From Tubiluchus corallicola (taxonomy: Eukaryota; Priapulida; Priapulimorpha; Priapulimorphida; Tubiluchidae), in contig JAQGDQ010000040.1 in NCBI GenBank assembly GCA_030141605.1, positions 248,001 to 312,000 of the forward strand: DNA of 64,000 nucleotides, given 5' to 3'. Under the pieces are notes generated by a model. It saw only the letters and a program-made list of their open reading frames with translations. It did not search any database and had not been told where the DNA came from. A program made the position numbers and the translations under genes. This document shows, in pieces, positions 1 to 13,889 of the stretch. How positions within the stretch are numbered: the stretch's first letter is position 1; each line of letters starts with the position of its first letter.

Positions 1-3000
1 GGCGAACTGCCAATTGCCCAGGGCCTCACGATTCTAGGAGCACCAAGCTGGACCAAATAGTTATCATCTGTATGTTGAAAGTTTGTTTTTCAAAGCCAAA
101 GATCAAAATATATTATTCAAAAATTGGTGTTGTTTTTCATGTCTAAACATTGCTTTCTGTGAAAGTATTTCTATGAGTGGGTAGATGTGTTCAAGATGTA
201 GCAGTTTTAAAGAAGAAATACCCAAAAGGATTAAGCCCGAAGAACAGAGACAATCATGATAGTAGACACAAAGCAGAATAAAAAGCGAAAGCCATAGGTC
301 AATTGAGGTCACGTTGTTCGCCCGCCATGATCACTACGTGCTTAACCAGTGAGCTTAAGTGATTTTAAACTGCCTATTTCGATTTAATGGTGTCAGATAC
401 TACATATGTTTGAGCTAGAAAATTTATAAACATACAGTTCTACGATATCAGTGTAATTGTTATTTGTTTGAATACAGTTACTGCGTTGATGAATGATAAT
501 GCCTCATCAATTCATCATGGCACACATTCACACGTAACCAGTATGGCGCGTGCTGGACGCATTGATTACGTACAGCAATTCACCACAAATCGCCGGGTGT
601 CTAGCCTATTAATAAATAGCTATACCCATCTAAGCAAAATGGTATAAAGTAGCTAAAAGTAATAATTTTATCTTTTAACTGAAAACCCAGGAAGTGGTGG
701 GTAGTTAGTTTAACAACTCATTGTGTGTAAATTCCCTAGACGGTTATACAATAATAATTACGAGGCGGAACACAGATCAGTGCCACTGGCCATTTGGCGG
801 TGAGTGTGTAAACCAAAGGTCCTCAAAAGGGACGCACTCTCTAGGGAGGCATTTCAAATTTAAGGAGAAGAGTTTTTTGCTGGAGGAGGAACTGGCGAGC
901 AATTTAGTCGGAAAAGAAATTCCAAATTGTGAAGCAGTGTACTCTGTGAATGTACTAGCATACAGGCTAATGTGGGCTGGGTACTAAAACTCAATTGAAA
1001 AATTTGTATCGCCGGAATTTTATTATTACCACCCTTTTTTCTTAATAAACCGCTTATACGTCTTAAAAACACATTTGCGCGTTGAAACAAATTTTATTAT
1101 ACACCTAATCAAGATTTATTTTTAATAAGGATTTCTTTATTATTTGATTATAATTAAAACAAGAAATTTAGTTACTTAATTTGTTTTAATAAATGCTGCT
1201 GCAAAAAGACGGTTTTGAAACATTTACTACATGACAATTCAAAATTGAGCACAAATCAAGAAAACTGGGTTTCTAAAAAAAGTCAGAAAATACGTGTTTA
1301 GAGAAATTTGGGAACAGCGAATAAGGTTTACTACGAAATAGGCGAATCTTTTTCGCTACAGTCTAAACAGTTAGCACAAAATGCAGTCTCAACAGCAGGA
1401 GATCTGGGGAAAATATATCTTCTCTGGCCGGTTAATCATCGCCTTCATCGCGTATTTTTGTTCATGGTCAGTGCGTGGCATTTTCAAGAAAGAATCTGCC
1501 TGGTGGCTGAACACGTGATCACCTCGTGTTTCATCTGCTTTCAACTGAATGGCACTGATCAATAATCCACCTAGACTTGCTGCTAGGGGAAGTCTAGAAC
1601 AGGAATCAGCTTCATTCCCAGGCTAAGGACATTTCAATGGCTTCTATATACGATTCCGAAACTCGGGACTCAGGTTTCAAATTTGGAGGCGGCTGATTAA
1701 AATTCGATATAAATAATTCTCGTTTTTATTCTTTCAATACTGCGGCCACTGCTTTTACATGTAGCTAACTGGACACTGTAGGCTTTTTTTGCTTCGCTGC
1801 TGACCTATTTCATTTGTAACGCGTAGAACACAGCTTTCTCTAACAAAACAACAACATCGCGGTCTCAAGCAGGCAGAAAAAATTAACTCACTGAATTTTG
1901 GGAATACGGAATCCGCTGAAGCTACACAAGAAGTGCAGAAGCGTAATGAAGAAGCCAAGATTTTAATATAAGCAAAATTCAGTTCTCACAGAAAAGACAT
2001 TTCCTAAATCCTAATATAAACGTGTGCAGTCTACCCAGTTATGCTCTCATTCTAATTACGCCGTGCATTTACTTAAAATACGTAAGTGATTACTCTTTAA
2101 TAAGTGATAAACAGGTGGTGAATGCGTGCCATTTTCCGTGCAGGATGAACGTTTAGTTCAGCCATATTAGTATACTTCCCTCTATTAAACCACTGTTCGT
2201 CTGACAGGTGGACAATCAGTGAAATTAATGGCTGTTGAGTTTTAATGACCTGTGGAGTTTCCTGCATCTTGTGATCTTAATAGTAGGGACTGTCCTGTTT
2301 TGATAAGAAGCAATAACAGCAAAATTAGATCAATACAACCGCTGTACAATCGATTTTTTCCGATCGCTTTGTAGTTAGCGATAAGAGAAAATTACAGGAA
2401 TTCGGAATTCCCCTGCAGGGGTTACACGGCTTTCGCTCTTGCTATTTTATACATTACACATATTAGCACTAATTCTACAAACGGAAAGAACTTTTCTAGA
2501 GAAAAGGGCTAAGCTTCAGAAGCATGACTTGCACAACTGTCGTTATTGATTAACTCGTGCTATCACCACGTAGCATAAAATTTGCTGCATGTACCACCAA
2601 CTAGTATTATTGCTGTTCTGTACTTAATTTCAGGGAAATTGTTCAGTTTGTGACGATGGAGCGAGAATTTAATTAAATAAACAACAAGCTGTTGCAAACT
2701 CGAAAGCAATTACTGGTCGTGATTGTAAATAAGCAATCAAAACATCTGAAAAGAAGCTAAGAGAAAGCCAAGTAATGTGGTAAAAAACGGAAAAACTGAC
2801 ATCGCACATCAAGGTGGTCCGGACGCTTATTTATATTCGTCGACTCGATTTTTAAGACATGCTTGTTTTAAATAAACTAGCCACGGGTCACTGGATTATG
2901 AACAATTGCGTACTTCTGTTCTGAATCAATGGTGCCACTTCGTCATCTTCATGCCAGTTACAAGCGACGATTTAATGCGCTACTGAAAAACGTGATTCTA

Positions 3001-3427
3001 GAAGAAGTTTCAGTTCACATTTTATCTTTGTTATACGTGCTCTGGGTTACTATTAAATGAGGGTTCTGTACAATATGCAAAGTGTGCAAAGCTTCTCACC
3101 CAGCGACAGACAATATATCACAAGGGTAGAATGAGTTATACAAAAATTTGTAAATAAAGGCCAACATAAGCTTTTATGTTTTTTATTGATTCTAATCTTT
3201 ACAGTTTGTAACGTTTAGTAAACAAAGAAAAAAACAAAAAATAGCATTAATTCACCCAGTAGTTTTACATACAGAGATGAAATATGGTACAATGGATGTT
3301 TTGAAAGGCAATCTCAAGAAAATGACAAAAATTTGGACGGACGGCCTGACAACATTTGCTTGGCGGCTGGGGCTTCAAAAAGGAGGGTGCTTTGCTATAG
3401 TAGCTGCCTTTGTAAATGAGGACATAC
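1..3427. other. No gene recognised (probable intron of GLUT copy A)
   Basis: Exon 4 of GLUT copy A was sought on the minus strand by its expected KK...GR...IIIGR motifs and not found. The short open frames have no family resemblance. Confidence 0.5.
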
Positions 3428-6400
3428 CTTCCCAGCAGGTCTGCAAAGAAACCCAGACACATGCACCCGATCATAGCACCCACAGTGTACAGGCAGGCAT
3501 TCACGGACCACAATGCTCGCAGGTGAGATTCTACCATATATTCTCCCCTGGTGGCGTTATAAGACTCATTGAAAAACTGCTCCAAAACCTAAATGAAAAA
3601 CAACATTATACATAAGTAATCCAAAATGCGAAGCATCGGATTACTTGCTTATTGAGTTTTTCTCTCCAACTGTCTGGCTATCATTTAGAAAACCAGTTAT
3701 TATTGTCATGGTCCGTTTCTTCATAAAATTCTAGTACATCTGTATATGAAGTAATGTGACGTCACACTATTAAAAACTGGAAAACCTACTACATAAAGAA
3801 CGAAATGAAAGCACAATCATGGTGAAACAGACCTCTTAATAGAACTACATTGTTAAGTGATGAACCTAAAAAGTTGGCCAACATCTCTGACTGTCACAGA
3901 AGCTTGTGACATCACAATTTTTAAATTTCAATCACTTTTTTATTTCATAGGAAGCGAAGAAACGAACCTAAGGAACGAACTACGTTTTTTTATAAATCTC
4001 ATTAAAAACAAGAAGATTTCTCAAGTTTACAGCACCAGAGGCATTTTATTAGAAGAATTATTGCTTGAGGTTACTTGATCCAAATTCAAAGGCCTGCATT
4101 CTGCATATGAAGTAGTTTTTGATAAATCACTGCATTGGAAATTGCTTTAAAATGACGCATTGCACACTGTTCCACAAAAAAGGACTCCATAATTTACACT
4201 ACTCTTTTAAAGATAAAAATTATTACATCACATACAACACTGACAAAATGAAAGCATATTTGGCACAGGAATTGTTATTGTTAACGACAGTGTTGATAGT
4301 TCACTGTATCACAATTTACTTATTCTTATGAGTAAATTTTAGCTGAGATAGGTGTGGCTTGACTTGACGACTATATGTTTTTCTGTCACCCCAACTTCTA
4401 AATTAGCCTTTTCACACTGCCAGCGATTGATGATGATCGTGAAAAGGTCAAAGGATAAGTGAACCTAACAACGTTAGTTGAACCAAACAACGCATTTGTT
4501 TACACTTGCAATGCCTCGCAGCCCATGCTGTTGTATTAGTAACAGTTCTTGCCGTTAATTTTCGCTTTAGTTTTTCATTTTACGGGGATCGCTGCTTCTA
4601 TTTTGCTAGCTGTTTTCGGATAAGAACAACATGTCAGCCTAAAACATTAGTGCACGTATAGTTTATAATAACAATAACCACGTGTTTTACCTCTTTTACC
4701 TGCATGTAGTTATGTATATAAGGTCATGTGACTATTGTAGTTAAGCAAGATGTGCTAGGCTCAGTTAACCTACAGCAACAGCGCGTGCGCATAGCAAAAC
4801 TGTGGAAACAGCTATTAATTGCAAAATTATTGCTCTACTTGTAACCTCAAAAGTCGTGAAAGTCATGAATAAATTTAATTGAATTGAATATAATGTCTCT
4901 ACTTACCTCTTGTGGAGGATTTATAACCACCATGTTATATCCAAATGGAAACGTTGTTCCTATGGTCACAATGATGGACGTAAATAGGAGCTGCCATGTC
5001 ATACCCTGTCAAATTAATTAAGTCAACTGTTATTTGTAAATCTTTTTTCCTTTTCCATTTTTTTATCTTAATAATGAGAACAAAGAATAAAACAACAATA
5101 TCAATAGCAATGCCAACTAGTTGTAAAAATGATAAATTTTTATGAGCATTAAATATTTATGCCTGAGTGTTTAACGGCAATACCCAGGGAACATCCTATA
5201 AATTTTTTACATCCAAATTTAAACTAAAAAGCAAGTTTGAACATCCAAGCGTCAAAATAATCCAAAAAATCCTTGGCTCAAATGTAAACAATTATGACTT
5301 TTTGCATCATTTTGCAATGCATTTGCAAGTTTGTTTTTTAATAGGAAATCATTTCGTGCATCAGGAAGTATGTTTAGCATGTATTACCTACCTGAAATTT
5401 GTTTCTAAAATAATCAGCAATCCCCATGATGTTTGTTGATGTTATCCGACAACGTCACTACCGACTTGTGCTCTTTTAATGCCTTTTTTCAGTGCAGCTT
5501 CTACTCTTTTTAGATTTGTTATCTGGAAAAAACAAGACAACCTATTTGTTATGTTTTTTCTATTAGTTAGTAACGGAAGTCAGCTATATTTTGTATGTAA
5601 AAAAAAGCAACTTGATTTCTTCACTGTTCACATATTTTATATCTGTCATGTTTCTGTACAGCATAGCTCAAAGCATCAATTGCGACTTTCATTGGGTCTT
5701 CTCAGATATTTTCCTTCAATGATGTTTAGCGCATTTAGCACGTCTCTCACATAGAACTGCTACAACAAAGTGGCAAAAAAAGCACGAACATCACAAAAAA
5801 AGAAGAAAAGTTGGATATACGATAACTACGGTGTTTTAGTCTAAGGAAATCTGTGGAAACACAGCCAATCAGCTAGAAATATAAAACCTTGATTGCAGGA
5901 AATGCTGCAGACCTTATGGTTTCAAGGGTGTAAACATGAAGAGAGCACGTCTTAACATTTGCTTGAATGGTTGTGGCAAATAGAAGTTTAAGCAAGACAG
6001 ACACTGCCAAGAAATGGTTAAGTAGAAGAACCGAAAAACTTGTCAGATAGAACACATAGTAACAAGGAAAAGATGGAGTTTGATGATAACTCTCTGTAAA
6101 GAAGAATAAAGAAAAATAAGACATTTTCACAGTATCTAACAATTAAAAAATTACTTGCATTTTGCCAACAGGAGGTTGTTCTTTTGTTTATTGTCTATCT
6201 GAAACTGAGCACTGTGAAACAACGCATGTACATAAATTGAAGTATCAAAAATCCAGGTAAAGGTACGAAGAAATTAGTAAATCGAACACATTAAATATCT
6301 TTCTGGTAATCAATGTCTAAAAACCATAAAATTGTCCAGTACCCGAAACTCAAATTAAATTCAAAATTAGGCATTATAGACAGCAACATTAATATTGTCC

Positions 6401-6721
6401 AATCACTGGCCAGACACCAGCACTGCTAAATCAAAAGAAAGGCAGCTCGACGTTTATGTGTTTGATTACTTTCTAGAAACGTCAAAATTTATTTCTCTGG
6501 CCATATATATATAAACTTATACTCCAGCTTATATCGTAAAATTTCACGAAATCACTGTTGCATCACCGAATACTCGCAACATACATTAAAACACCGTTTC
6601 TAAATACCACGACCTACAGCTCAAGGTGGAGGTCACAGGCCCACATGATTCTCACCTGTATCTTTTTCGTATTCTGAATTTCTGATTGCGCTGGTAAAGA
6701 ACGTTGCTCGCTGATAAGCAT
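3428..6721 (-). CDS. GLUT/SLC2-like transporter copy A, 5' part (partial, runs off left edge)
   Basis: Three coding exons are visible: 6656-6721 (22 codons, starts at the first ATG after an in-frame TGA, ends CAG|GTGAG), 4907-5005 (33 codons, phase 0) and 3428-3588 (53 codons plus 2 nt, ends in AG|GTATG). They join in frame. Exon 2 encodes the first membrane helix with a [12 protein letters not shown] motif, like the QFGYNTGVINAP stretch of sugar facilitators. Exon 3 encodes an exofacial loop with two N-glycosylation sequons (NES, NAT), then helix 2 and the family loop motif ADLLGR. The family is the major facilitator SLC2 (GLUT), 12-helix plasma-membrane carriers of hexoses and related polyols. 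The cytosolic N-terminus is only about 22 residues, against 72 in copy B. Exon 2 length (99 nt) and exon phases match copy B exactly, so the two are paralogs. I found no further exons between 1 and 3427, so helices 3-12 should lie left of the window. Substrate cannot be judged. Confidence 0.88.
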
Positions 6722-9627
6722 CCGCTTGCACGGTATTTTTATTCAAGCATGACTTTACCTTGAATTATTTTCAGGCGGCGAGGACCATTGTGTGGAAACG
6801 AGAGAAAATACCTAGTACTGTAGTTGTAAACAACTTTCGAGGAAAGCTATACCTGAGAGATTGATTCAAACAGTGAACAAGTCACACAAAAAATGAAAAA
6901 TCCGAACCCGTGAAACAGTGAACTGAGCAATTGATACAAATGAGCCAGATTAGTCTAACAAGCAACTAGTACATGAAGTAAAAACGAAACTAAACGTCCG
7001 ACTGCGTGTACAATTTCTTATCAGGCAATTCTCAATATGGGAATTAAGAGAAACTCATGTAAGGCTAGAATCGCCGAACAAGTACGGTGGTAACAACCTC
7101 TCTGAAGTAAATTTAAAATTATCTCTATGTACCTATTCACCTAAATTAATATCAGGACTGTTTTTACCAAATGACTAAAGGCATGGTACTAACACATGCC
7201 AAAACTAAAAATAAGATACCCGAAACTAAAAATTTGAATTGGTTTTGGAATAAAATTGGAGTGAATTGGAATAAAATTGCCAAACTTTTACATTCACATC
7301 GGTAAATCTTTATGAATAATTTATGAGTCTTTTGTCTTAGCTAAGTATTATGTTATAACGTTCACCGGGACTCGACTATCATTTATGTCGTGGGTTCTTC
7401 AAAAACTTCTTTGTCAAACATTAATAGTTTGACTGTAAACTCCTTGAAAATGCTCATCTAATTGTAGTGCAGCCCCGTGAGTCGTGCTTGGGTTGGCATG
7501 GCAACATCATTAGAGAGAAATGCAAACAGCACGGAGCCAATTATAACTGATGCATACATCACATATCTAGAAGTTCAACGAATTGATTTATTTTATTCCA
7601 ATATAGATAACAAACAAGAAACGGACCCTTGCACAAATTTCATTTCATTAACCGGGAGGTACACACTTTAATTAACCAGGTATTAACTATTATTATTTCA
7701 GTTATTATTATTGCAAACTAACTGATGCAGCGATGATATGCCATGTATTTCAAGTAAGAATCTAATTTGCAGATAAAGGGGCGACATCCTTATTTCAATG
7801 TATCGCAATTAACATATGTATGGTAAATTTATTGTATCACTGTATGTGTAATTGTGTATACCTATGTGGTATGATTTTTTACGAACTGAGTCAGGTAGTA
7901 CAGAATAAGTGTTACGTAAATTTTATGTATTTCCGTTCACAGCACATCAGAAAATCCGAAAGGAATTTGGGTGGTAATAGAGTTTAGAGACTAACCGCCT
8001 TAAATCAAATGTAAATAAATACAAATTGTTATTCTGACCAAAAACTAGAAAAAATGTATTCGGCACACATAAGGCTTTAATTGCAACGTTGATGTATTGT
8101 TAAGTTTGTATAGTCTTAATTTCCAATGTTTTAAATATAAAATAAATTATTATCAAAGCTTAGATTGTATGTGCTATTAGGCACTAATCTATAGTTCAAC
8201 AAAAGCTTTACAAGGGCCCAGTATTTAGGAGTCACTTAACTAAACATAACATGATTTAAAATAGCAATTCTTGTAGGTTTACATTGTTATAATCGCTAAC
8301 TATTGCATAATACATTGTACTGTATGAGAAATGCGGGTGCTATAGCAACCGCCCACGTTGTTCAAGTATTGGAATGTACGTATATGCTCTGCTGTAGAAC
8401 GGCTCTGTTATAGGTGTATAAAATTCTGCTGAAGGCAAAATGTGAAAATTGAAAACAAAAATTTAAAATTTAAATGAATATCTATTTACGCAAACTAACA
8501 ATATCATAAAGTATTTCTTTCATAATTGCACGACAGTCCTAAATCCCTGATTAGCCGCAGAAAAACGGAAAACGCGATGTAACAAACAAAAGTTTACAAT
8601 AGTTTCTTTCTTGAAATTATGCTCTCAAATCAGCAAAAACCGTCGGTTTTTAATAAATCAGAAGCATAAAATAGCAAAAATACAATTTTTAAACCCCTGG
8701 GCGTAAGGGTTTCTATGTTATATTTTCGATTCTAGCCGTTTCAATTTTAGTTTTATTCAGCTCCCAGCAAAAAACTTTCCTCGAACATGACGCCAGCATC
8801 CATGATATTACTACTAGGAATAACGGAAGCGTGACGTTACGAGGGAGTGTCTGCCGACTGCCGAGATCTCAGCGGCACAGAGGGCGCGGAATGTGAAGGG
8901 TTACTCTATTCTTGCATGAGTCACACTTGAACGTGCGTTCATTTCGTTCAAAACCTCCTAACAAAGTGATTGTATGCCGGATGACGAACACGTGGGCGAG
9001 TCTGGCTCGTCCACGCCGTTTGGCGGAGGTTTTTAAAATCTGCAATAAACCCACGTCGTACAGCGTTATTAGAGCTTTGCGGCTTTTTGATACAGCAGTT
9101 TATCGAAACGCAAAACAACGAAAAAATGTAATTTGAATAGAAGTTGGTGGTAAGCCATAAAAACTGCAATACGATTTATATCAAACCTCTATAAGAAATC
9201 TTCTACGCCGACTCAAGATATATTTTTGCAAGATTTGATTTGTTTACTTTAAATGAAAAATTTATGTATGCATGTATATAAAATTAGTATAATTACATGA
9301 TCTATACTTATATAATATAGCTACTGCAGTGACAGCACATAGTCTCGTGAAAACAAGCAATATATATACAATCATATAAGCAACCAGCAACGTTTTGTGT
9401 ATGCATAGTATCTGTTAAGTGTAAAGTTGCCTTTTGAAAAGATTTCAAGAGTAAGTGACCAAAAGCGTCTTCTTGGACAAAAGGTGGATGAACTCTTCTG
9501 AATCAATCAATGATCAGTTACACCTGTGTGCGACGGGTTCAGCTGACCACTTAATTGAAAAATTGCTGTTGTTGACGTAGCCATGTGACAGTGACACTAT
9601 TTGACCCTTTAATTTTGGTTGAACTTC

Positions 9628-9695
9628 ACAGTCTAACTTAGTAGATAGGGTACTGGCCCTAAGAACTTTGTTTGTAACGCGAGATTTAGTCTCTA
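9628..9695 (+). mobile_element. tRNA-like SINE remnant
   Basis: An A-box-like TAACTTAGTAGATAGGG (9633-9649) is followed at tRNA spacing by a B-box-like GCGAGATTTAGTCTC (9679-9693). The cloverleaf is not intact, so it is not a functional tRNA. Confidence 0.4.
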
Positions 9696-12236
9696 ATGAT
9701 ACCCGGAGCCTGGAGGCATAATACATATTGGAAAGCACAATGTATTTTGAGCGGCAGAAAGCTCGGGATTGTAGAAAAGGTCACCTTTCTAAGCAAAATC
9801 AATAATTTCTGCTGAATCATGGAAGCTGTTGCAGCAAGTGAAATGATGAACAGTAAGACTGCGATATCGCAAATGCCAGCATGGTAGTAAAAAGGGAGGC
9901 TGCCTCGATCAAAAATGTTTATTACCTCGATTTAGGAAAGAGGCCCAGAAGACAGTTGATCTTTAGTACTAGTGCACAACACACAGCGACCTAACATACA
10001 TTACGTAATACGTTAATTGCATCTTAACATACATTTACGCACATTTTCTGAGGTTCTAAAATACCAAGAAATAAAATAAAACGGTACTTCCGTGACAACG
10101 AACTTTTTCTGGTAAAAGGGAGACATCTCTATACATTTTTATCAGCAACAGATTTAACAAGTTATAAAGTATAGTGTAAATTATTGCAACTCCTGTATGT
10201 GTAATAATGTGAAATGATTCCCATAGATTAAATTATCATGCCTAGTTGGTCAACTAACTCAATTTTTAACGTTTCCAAAAACAAATTAAGAATGAGGAGG
10301 CTAGCAAATTAACCCTCAGCTGTTTCTGCTTACTCTGACTTCTTGTAGAGAGTTCGTCAGTGGGTTGTTATGAATATCTGGTAGATTGGTCACTGGACTA
10401 CCGTGGCAAAGAGACTTATCCAGTATTATTTGACCAAAAATATCCTATTATTCAATAATAGTTACATATTTGTTTGTGATCAGCTATTACGATACAAAAT
10501 TTTATATCATAATACAAGTTTATATGTTACAAGTTTACAACTATTTTGTGAAACATAACTAAATGCTTGGGATTGGCATTTTTAAGTCTAACAGTTGTAA
10601 CATTTAATTGATTTTATTAAATTTATTTGAATGCTTGCACTAGAACACTTTTGCTCTTAGTTTAAAATATTTACAGTTGTTTGAGTTTGTTTTAGATAGA
10701 AAGGAAAAACAAAGACGAATAAATCAAGCTTTCGATCAATGATGACAAAATTTCATCAACATCTGCTCTGCATAACTTCATGTTTTATTTTTTCAGCAGA
10801 ACACGTGTACAGTGAAATTTTTTTCAAACGTTAACTTCTGTTTTAATCAAAATGACTAATGACTTAACATTCGCCGTCACACATACTGTACGTAAACCCC
10901 CACGCCGTAAACTTGTTTATCAAACACAAAGGATTGGCCCGGTTTACGTTCACTCACAAAATTGCCTCTAAAAAAGCGTTCCCGCTCAGACTGTGTCTTA
11001 CGCCAGCGCGCTAATTTAGACAAAGGTATTCTTTTCCCTGCAAGCCACGTCATCAGGTTTTACAAAACGTTTTCACAATATGTGTTAAATTCAGACAGCA
11101 TTGAAAGAAAGTAAAAGATTATACATGTACCACTTATCATACTCTTCATTATCTGACAGTAGAATTTTGAAACATTCCAAAGAAAATTGCCAAAATTTCC
11201 AATTAAGCAACTAAAAAACAGTTGATACCTTTATATTTTGATATTCCGTGATGTGAAATTGATAACAGCAGTCACTAAATAAACACTAAAATTCTAAAAG
11301 CAGTGAATTTTAACAACAATGTTAACTACTTCGTCAGCTGTTTTACAATACCGGCTGCCGGCAGCGTGACGCAAAATCCGTTACCCATGACATCACCACG
11401 AATATTACGAAACTGCACACATGAACGTCTCTGATTGGTTAATCTGCTCTAAGCTTGAACAATAAATAATGCCCGATGGGGGTGGGTTGATCAATCAGTT
11501 ACCAGAAAATTTACTGTTTAGATAATTTTGTTTTTGTTGTTGTAAAACCTTGTAAGATCTTGCTGGCAGTTTGTGCAGTAAAAACGCATCTGTACGCTTG
11601 TGATAATTTTGTGATAAGTAACTAGAGTTTGCTAACCGCTTAAACTGCTTGTCAGTAAAATGAAAATGTCATGGATGCAGCCCCCCGCTCAATGCTTATT
11701 GTACAATCAACTGCCGACAGAGAACGCTACTATCCAACGAACCTCCTTGAAAGATTAAGATCTTTGCTGAACTGGTCAACTGAGGTCAAACTAGACGATA
11801 GGTTATGGGCGTTATTACGCCGCGCCCGGCGCTTGTGGAAATGGATTATGTTTAGTGTTAGGTCAATCACTATCAGACCAATTAAAATAAAGTAATTACA
11901 ATAATTTAGTTTTAAATGATACAAAATGGCTTATTGTTCATTACAAATGACTTATATAAATATAGTGTCATTTGCACAGTGCAACTAATTAGCAATCAGA
12001 TTTGGTGCCAAAGGTTTCGTTATTTTTAATTCAGAAATTCAGCTAGTAAATTTTGTATGTTTAAATTATTTATAATCTCTCAGCTGCTTTAACTCGGAAG
12101 TGGTGCTGATAAGTCACTGGGGTAGCAGTGTCTAGTTTTTTGCTGTGTTACTGCTGTGCTTGCCTGTCTGAAGCGCATATTTCTTTTGTTTTAGAATTCT
12201 GCCTGCCCGCAATGTCAACAATATAAGTAATGGGCG

Positions 12237-12258
12237 TATGATGATGATGATGATGATG
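12237..12258. repeat. (ATG)n microsatellite
   Basis: Seven near-perfect ATG/GATG units. Confidence 0.85.
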
Positions 12259-13334
12259 AGATGAGCTGATTTTGCTTCTGGCAAAATTATTTTACAGTAG
12301 CTTAGGTTACAATCGGTTTTTGGTTACTTTTGTTCCCTTGTTACTACTCTTGTTACTATTTATTTTTAGCTTTGCACTGAAATTACTTATACGTGCCTAC
12401 TTTATTACTAACATTTTCAGGTTTGTTTACTTGTTTGATTTATATTTAGCTTAGTTATCATTGGATTAATTTTTTATAATCTCCTTCTTGATATCTTTAG
12501 TTATGTTCGTAATTTTTTATTGTTTGTTTTTGTTGCCTTACATTGAATTATTGCTCAGGTTAATGTATTTTCTTTCTTGTTAAAATTTTAAGTCAGTTTT
12601 TTGTCTTGCATTTACATGATTTAGCTCAAAATTGTATTTGATTAATAACTTAGTTATGTTTTTCAGTATTATATTTTCTAATGATAATTTCGTTACTCAA
12701 GTCATTTAACTGCCAATTATGTTCGTCATATAAAATTGATAAAGTGCCATAATTAATACTATACAATCTTAACTGTATAAGGCTGGCTGAATAGATAGCC
12801 CGTGGTTTCTTCGCCGCTATTTCCTTTGCTTTAATAATATTGCATGCACTGCCTCTAACCTGATAATTTTGGGGAGTTAATAAGATAAACTGAATTGAAT
12901 TGAATAGGCCAGAGAAGTCAGTCAGAGAATAAAATATTCGCAGCGCGAATGCAAAAATGTCTGGCAACAATTTAATATAAGACGCGGGCTGCGCAGCAGA
13001 TGCAATAGTACTGGTCCATTAATACAATTAAAATACTGTAATAAAACAATAAAATTGTATGACGGTCAAAATGTAGACAGGCAATTCAATAATAGCAGAA
13101 ATCACAATACAGATAAACAACCAACAACTCATGTCAAAAAGCATAATATATTTGCTCATAAAATTCATATTATAGCCAAGTTATAAAAGTGCATGTAATT
13201 ATAAGATGCATTATGTAGTTAAAAAATTGATAAAACACAAACCGCGACCTCCTTGCTTGAGAATTGAAATATTTTTAAGTTATTTACAAGAGTTAGAACT
13301 ATCACAGAATATGTGACTCTAAATAAACCTACAG

Positions 13335-13868
13335 CTATGTAACCATAGATACAACTTTAGCTCTATTAGCTGCACTAGTGATACTTTGAGGCTGTTTTCC
13401 GCTTCTCCAGTCCTGAAATTTGCAGAAAGCATCGATGGCATAGACAATCATTGCCAAATATCCGAAAAATGCTGCTGCTGCCCAACCTTTTGTGGCTCCA
13501 ACAGTATCGAAAATAACAGCCAAATATGTTATACAAGCTGAGCCTGTCAGGAACAGAACTGTCCAAAGAAAGCAGTGAATAAACTCTACGAGGTACCACG
13601 GAGTCTTAAACAGGTATTCAATCACGTGAAACAAGTACAGAAGAAGCAGTATTGATGTCCACATGAGTGCTGTTAAAGCTACAAATTCAAAAAATGCGTC
13701 CTTTGGTTCTATGTTTACACCAACGATAACGCAAGAAAGAAATGCAAGGAAACTTGTCGCCATTTGTGTCAGTTTGAGGATTCCTGAAAACGTCCTTGCA
13801 TAACTAGGATCCCAGTATGGCTTGTGATCTTGATAAGATCTTGTGGTAGGCCTAGTTTGAGGCGCCAT
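13335..13868 (-). CDS. Four-helix MARVEL-domain-like membrane protein (177 aa)
   Basis: An intact 177-codon frame starts at the ATG at 13868. It has four hydrophobic segments at about residues 30-51, 58-82, 92-120 and 128-150, short loops, a polar N-terminus and a basic C-terminal tail. Charged or polar residues sit within helices (EF near 61, HxxEY near 81-85, EFIH near 95). This is the layout of MARVEL proteins such as the CKLF-like (CMTM) and plasmolipin groups, which act in membrane apposition and vesicle traffic. I assign the fold by topology and overall look, not by a decisive motif. A candidate splice acceptor (CTTCTTTAG) ends at 13890, 21 nt before the ATG, so the leader is probably spliced or trans-spliced. 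All coding sequence is in one exon; an alternative is another tetraspanning family. Confidence 0.75.
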   Translation of the reverse strand: MAPQTRPTTRSYQDHKPYWDPSYARTFSGILKLTQMATSFLAFLSCVIVGVNIEPKDAFFEFVALTALMWTSILLLLYLFHVIEYLFKTPWYLVEFIHCFLWTVLFLTGSACITYLAVIFDTVGATKGWAAAAFFGYLAMIVYAIDAFCKFQDWRSGKQPQSITSAANRAKVVSMVT

Positions 13869-13889
13869 AATTATTTTGATCTTCTTTAC

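Larger units (their letters stand above)
6722..13334. other. Intergenic, no gene recognised
   Basis: Mostly AT-rich. A CpG-containing, less AT-rich patch at about 8820-9060 and another near 11340-11400 could be promoter-like, but no exon could be tied to them. Contains the SINE remnant at 9628 and the ATG microsatellite. Confidence 0.5.

Noticed and set aside
9628-9695. Functional tRNA gene
   Set aside because: Boxes are degenerate and no closed acceptor stem forms; kept only as a SINE remnant.
11671-11895. 74-codon plus frame in a slightly GC-richer patch
   Set aside because: No family resemblance and no supporting exon neighbours.
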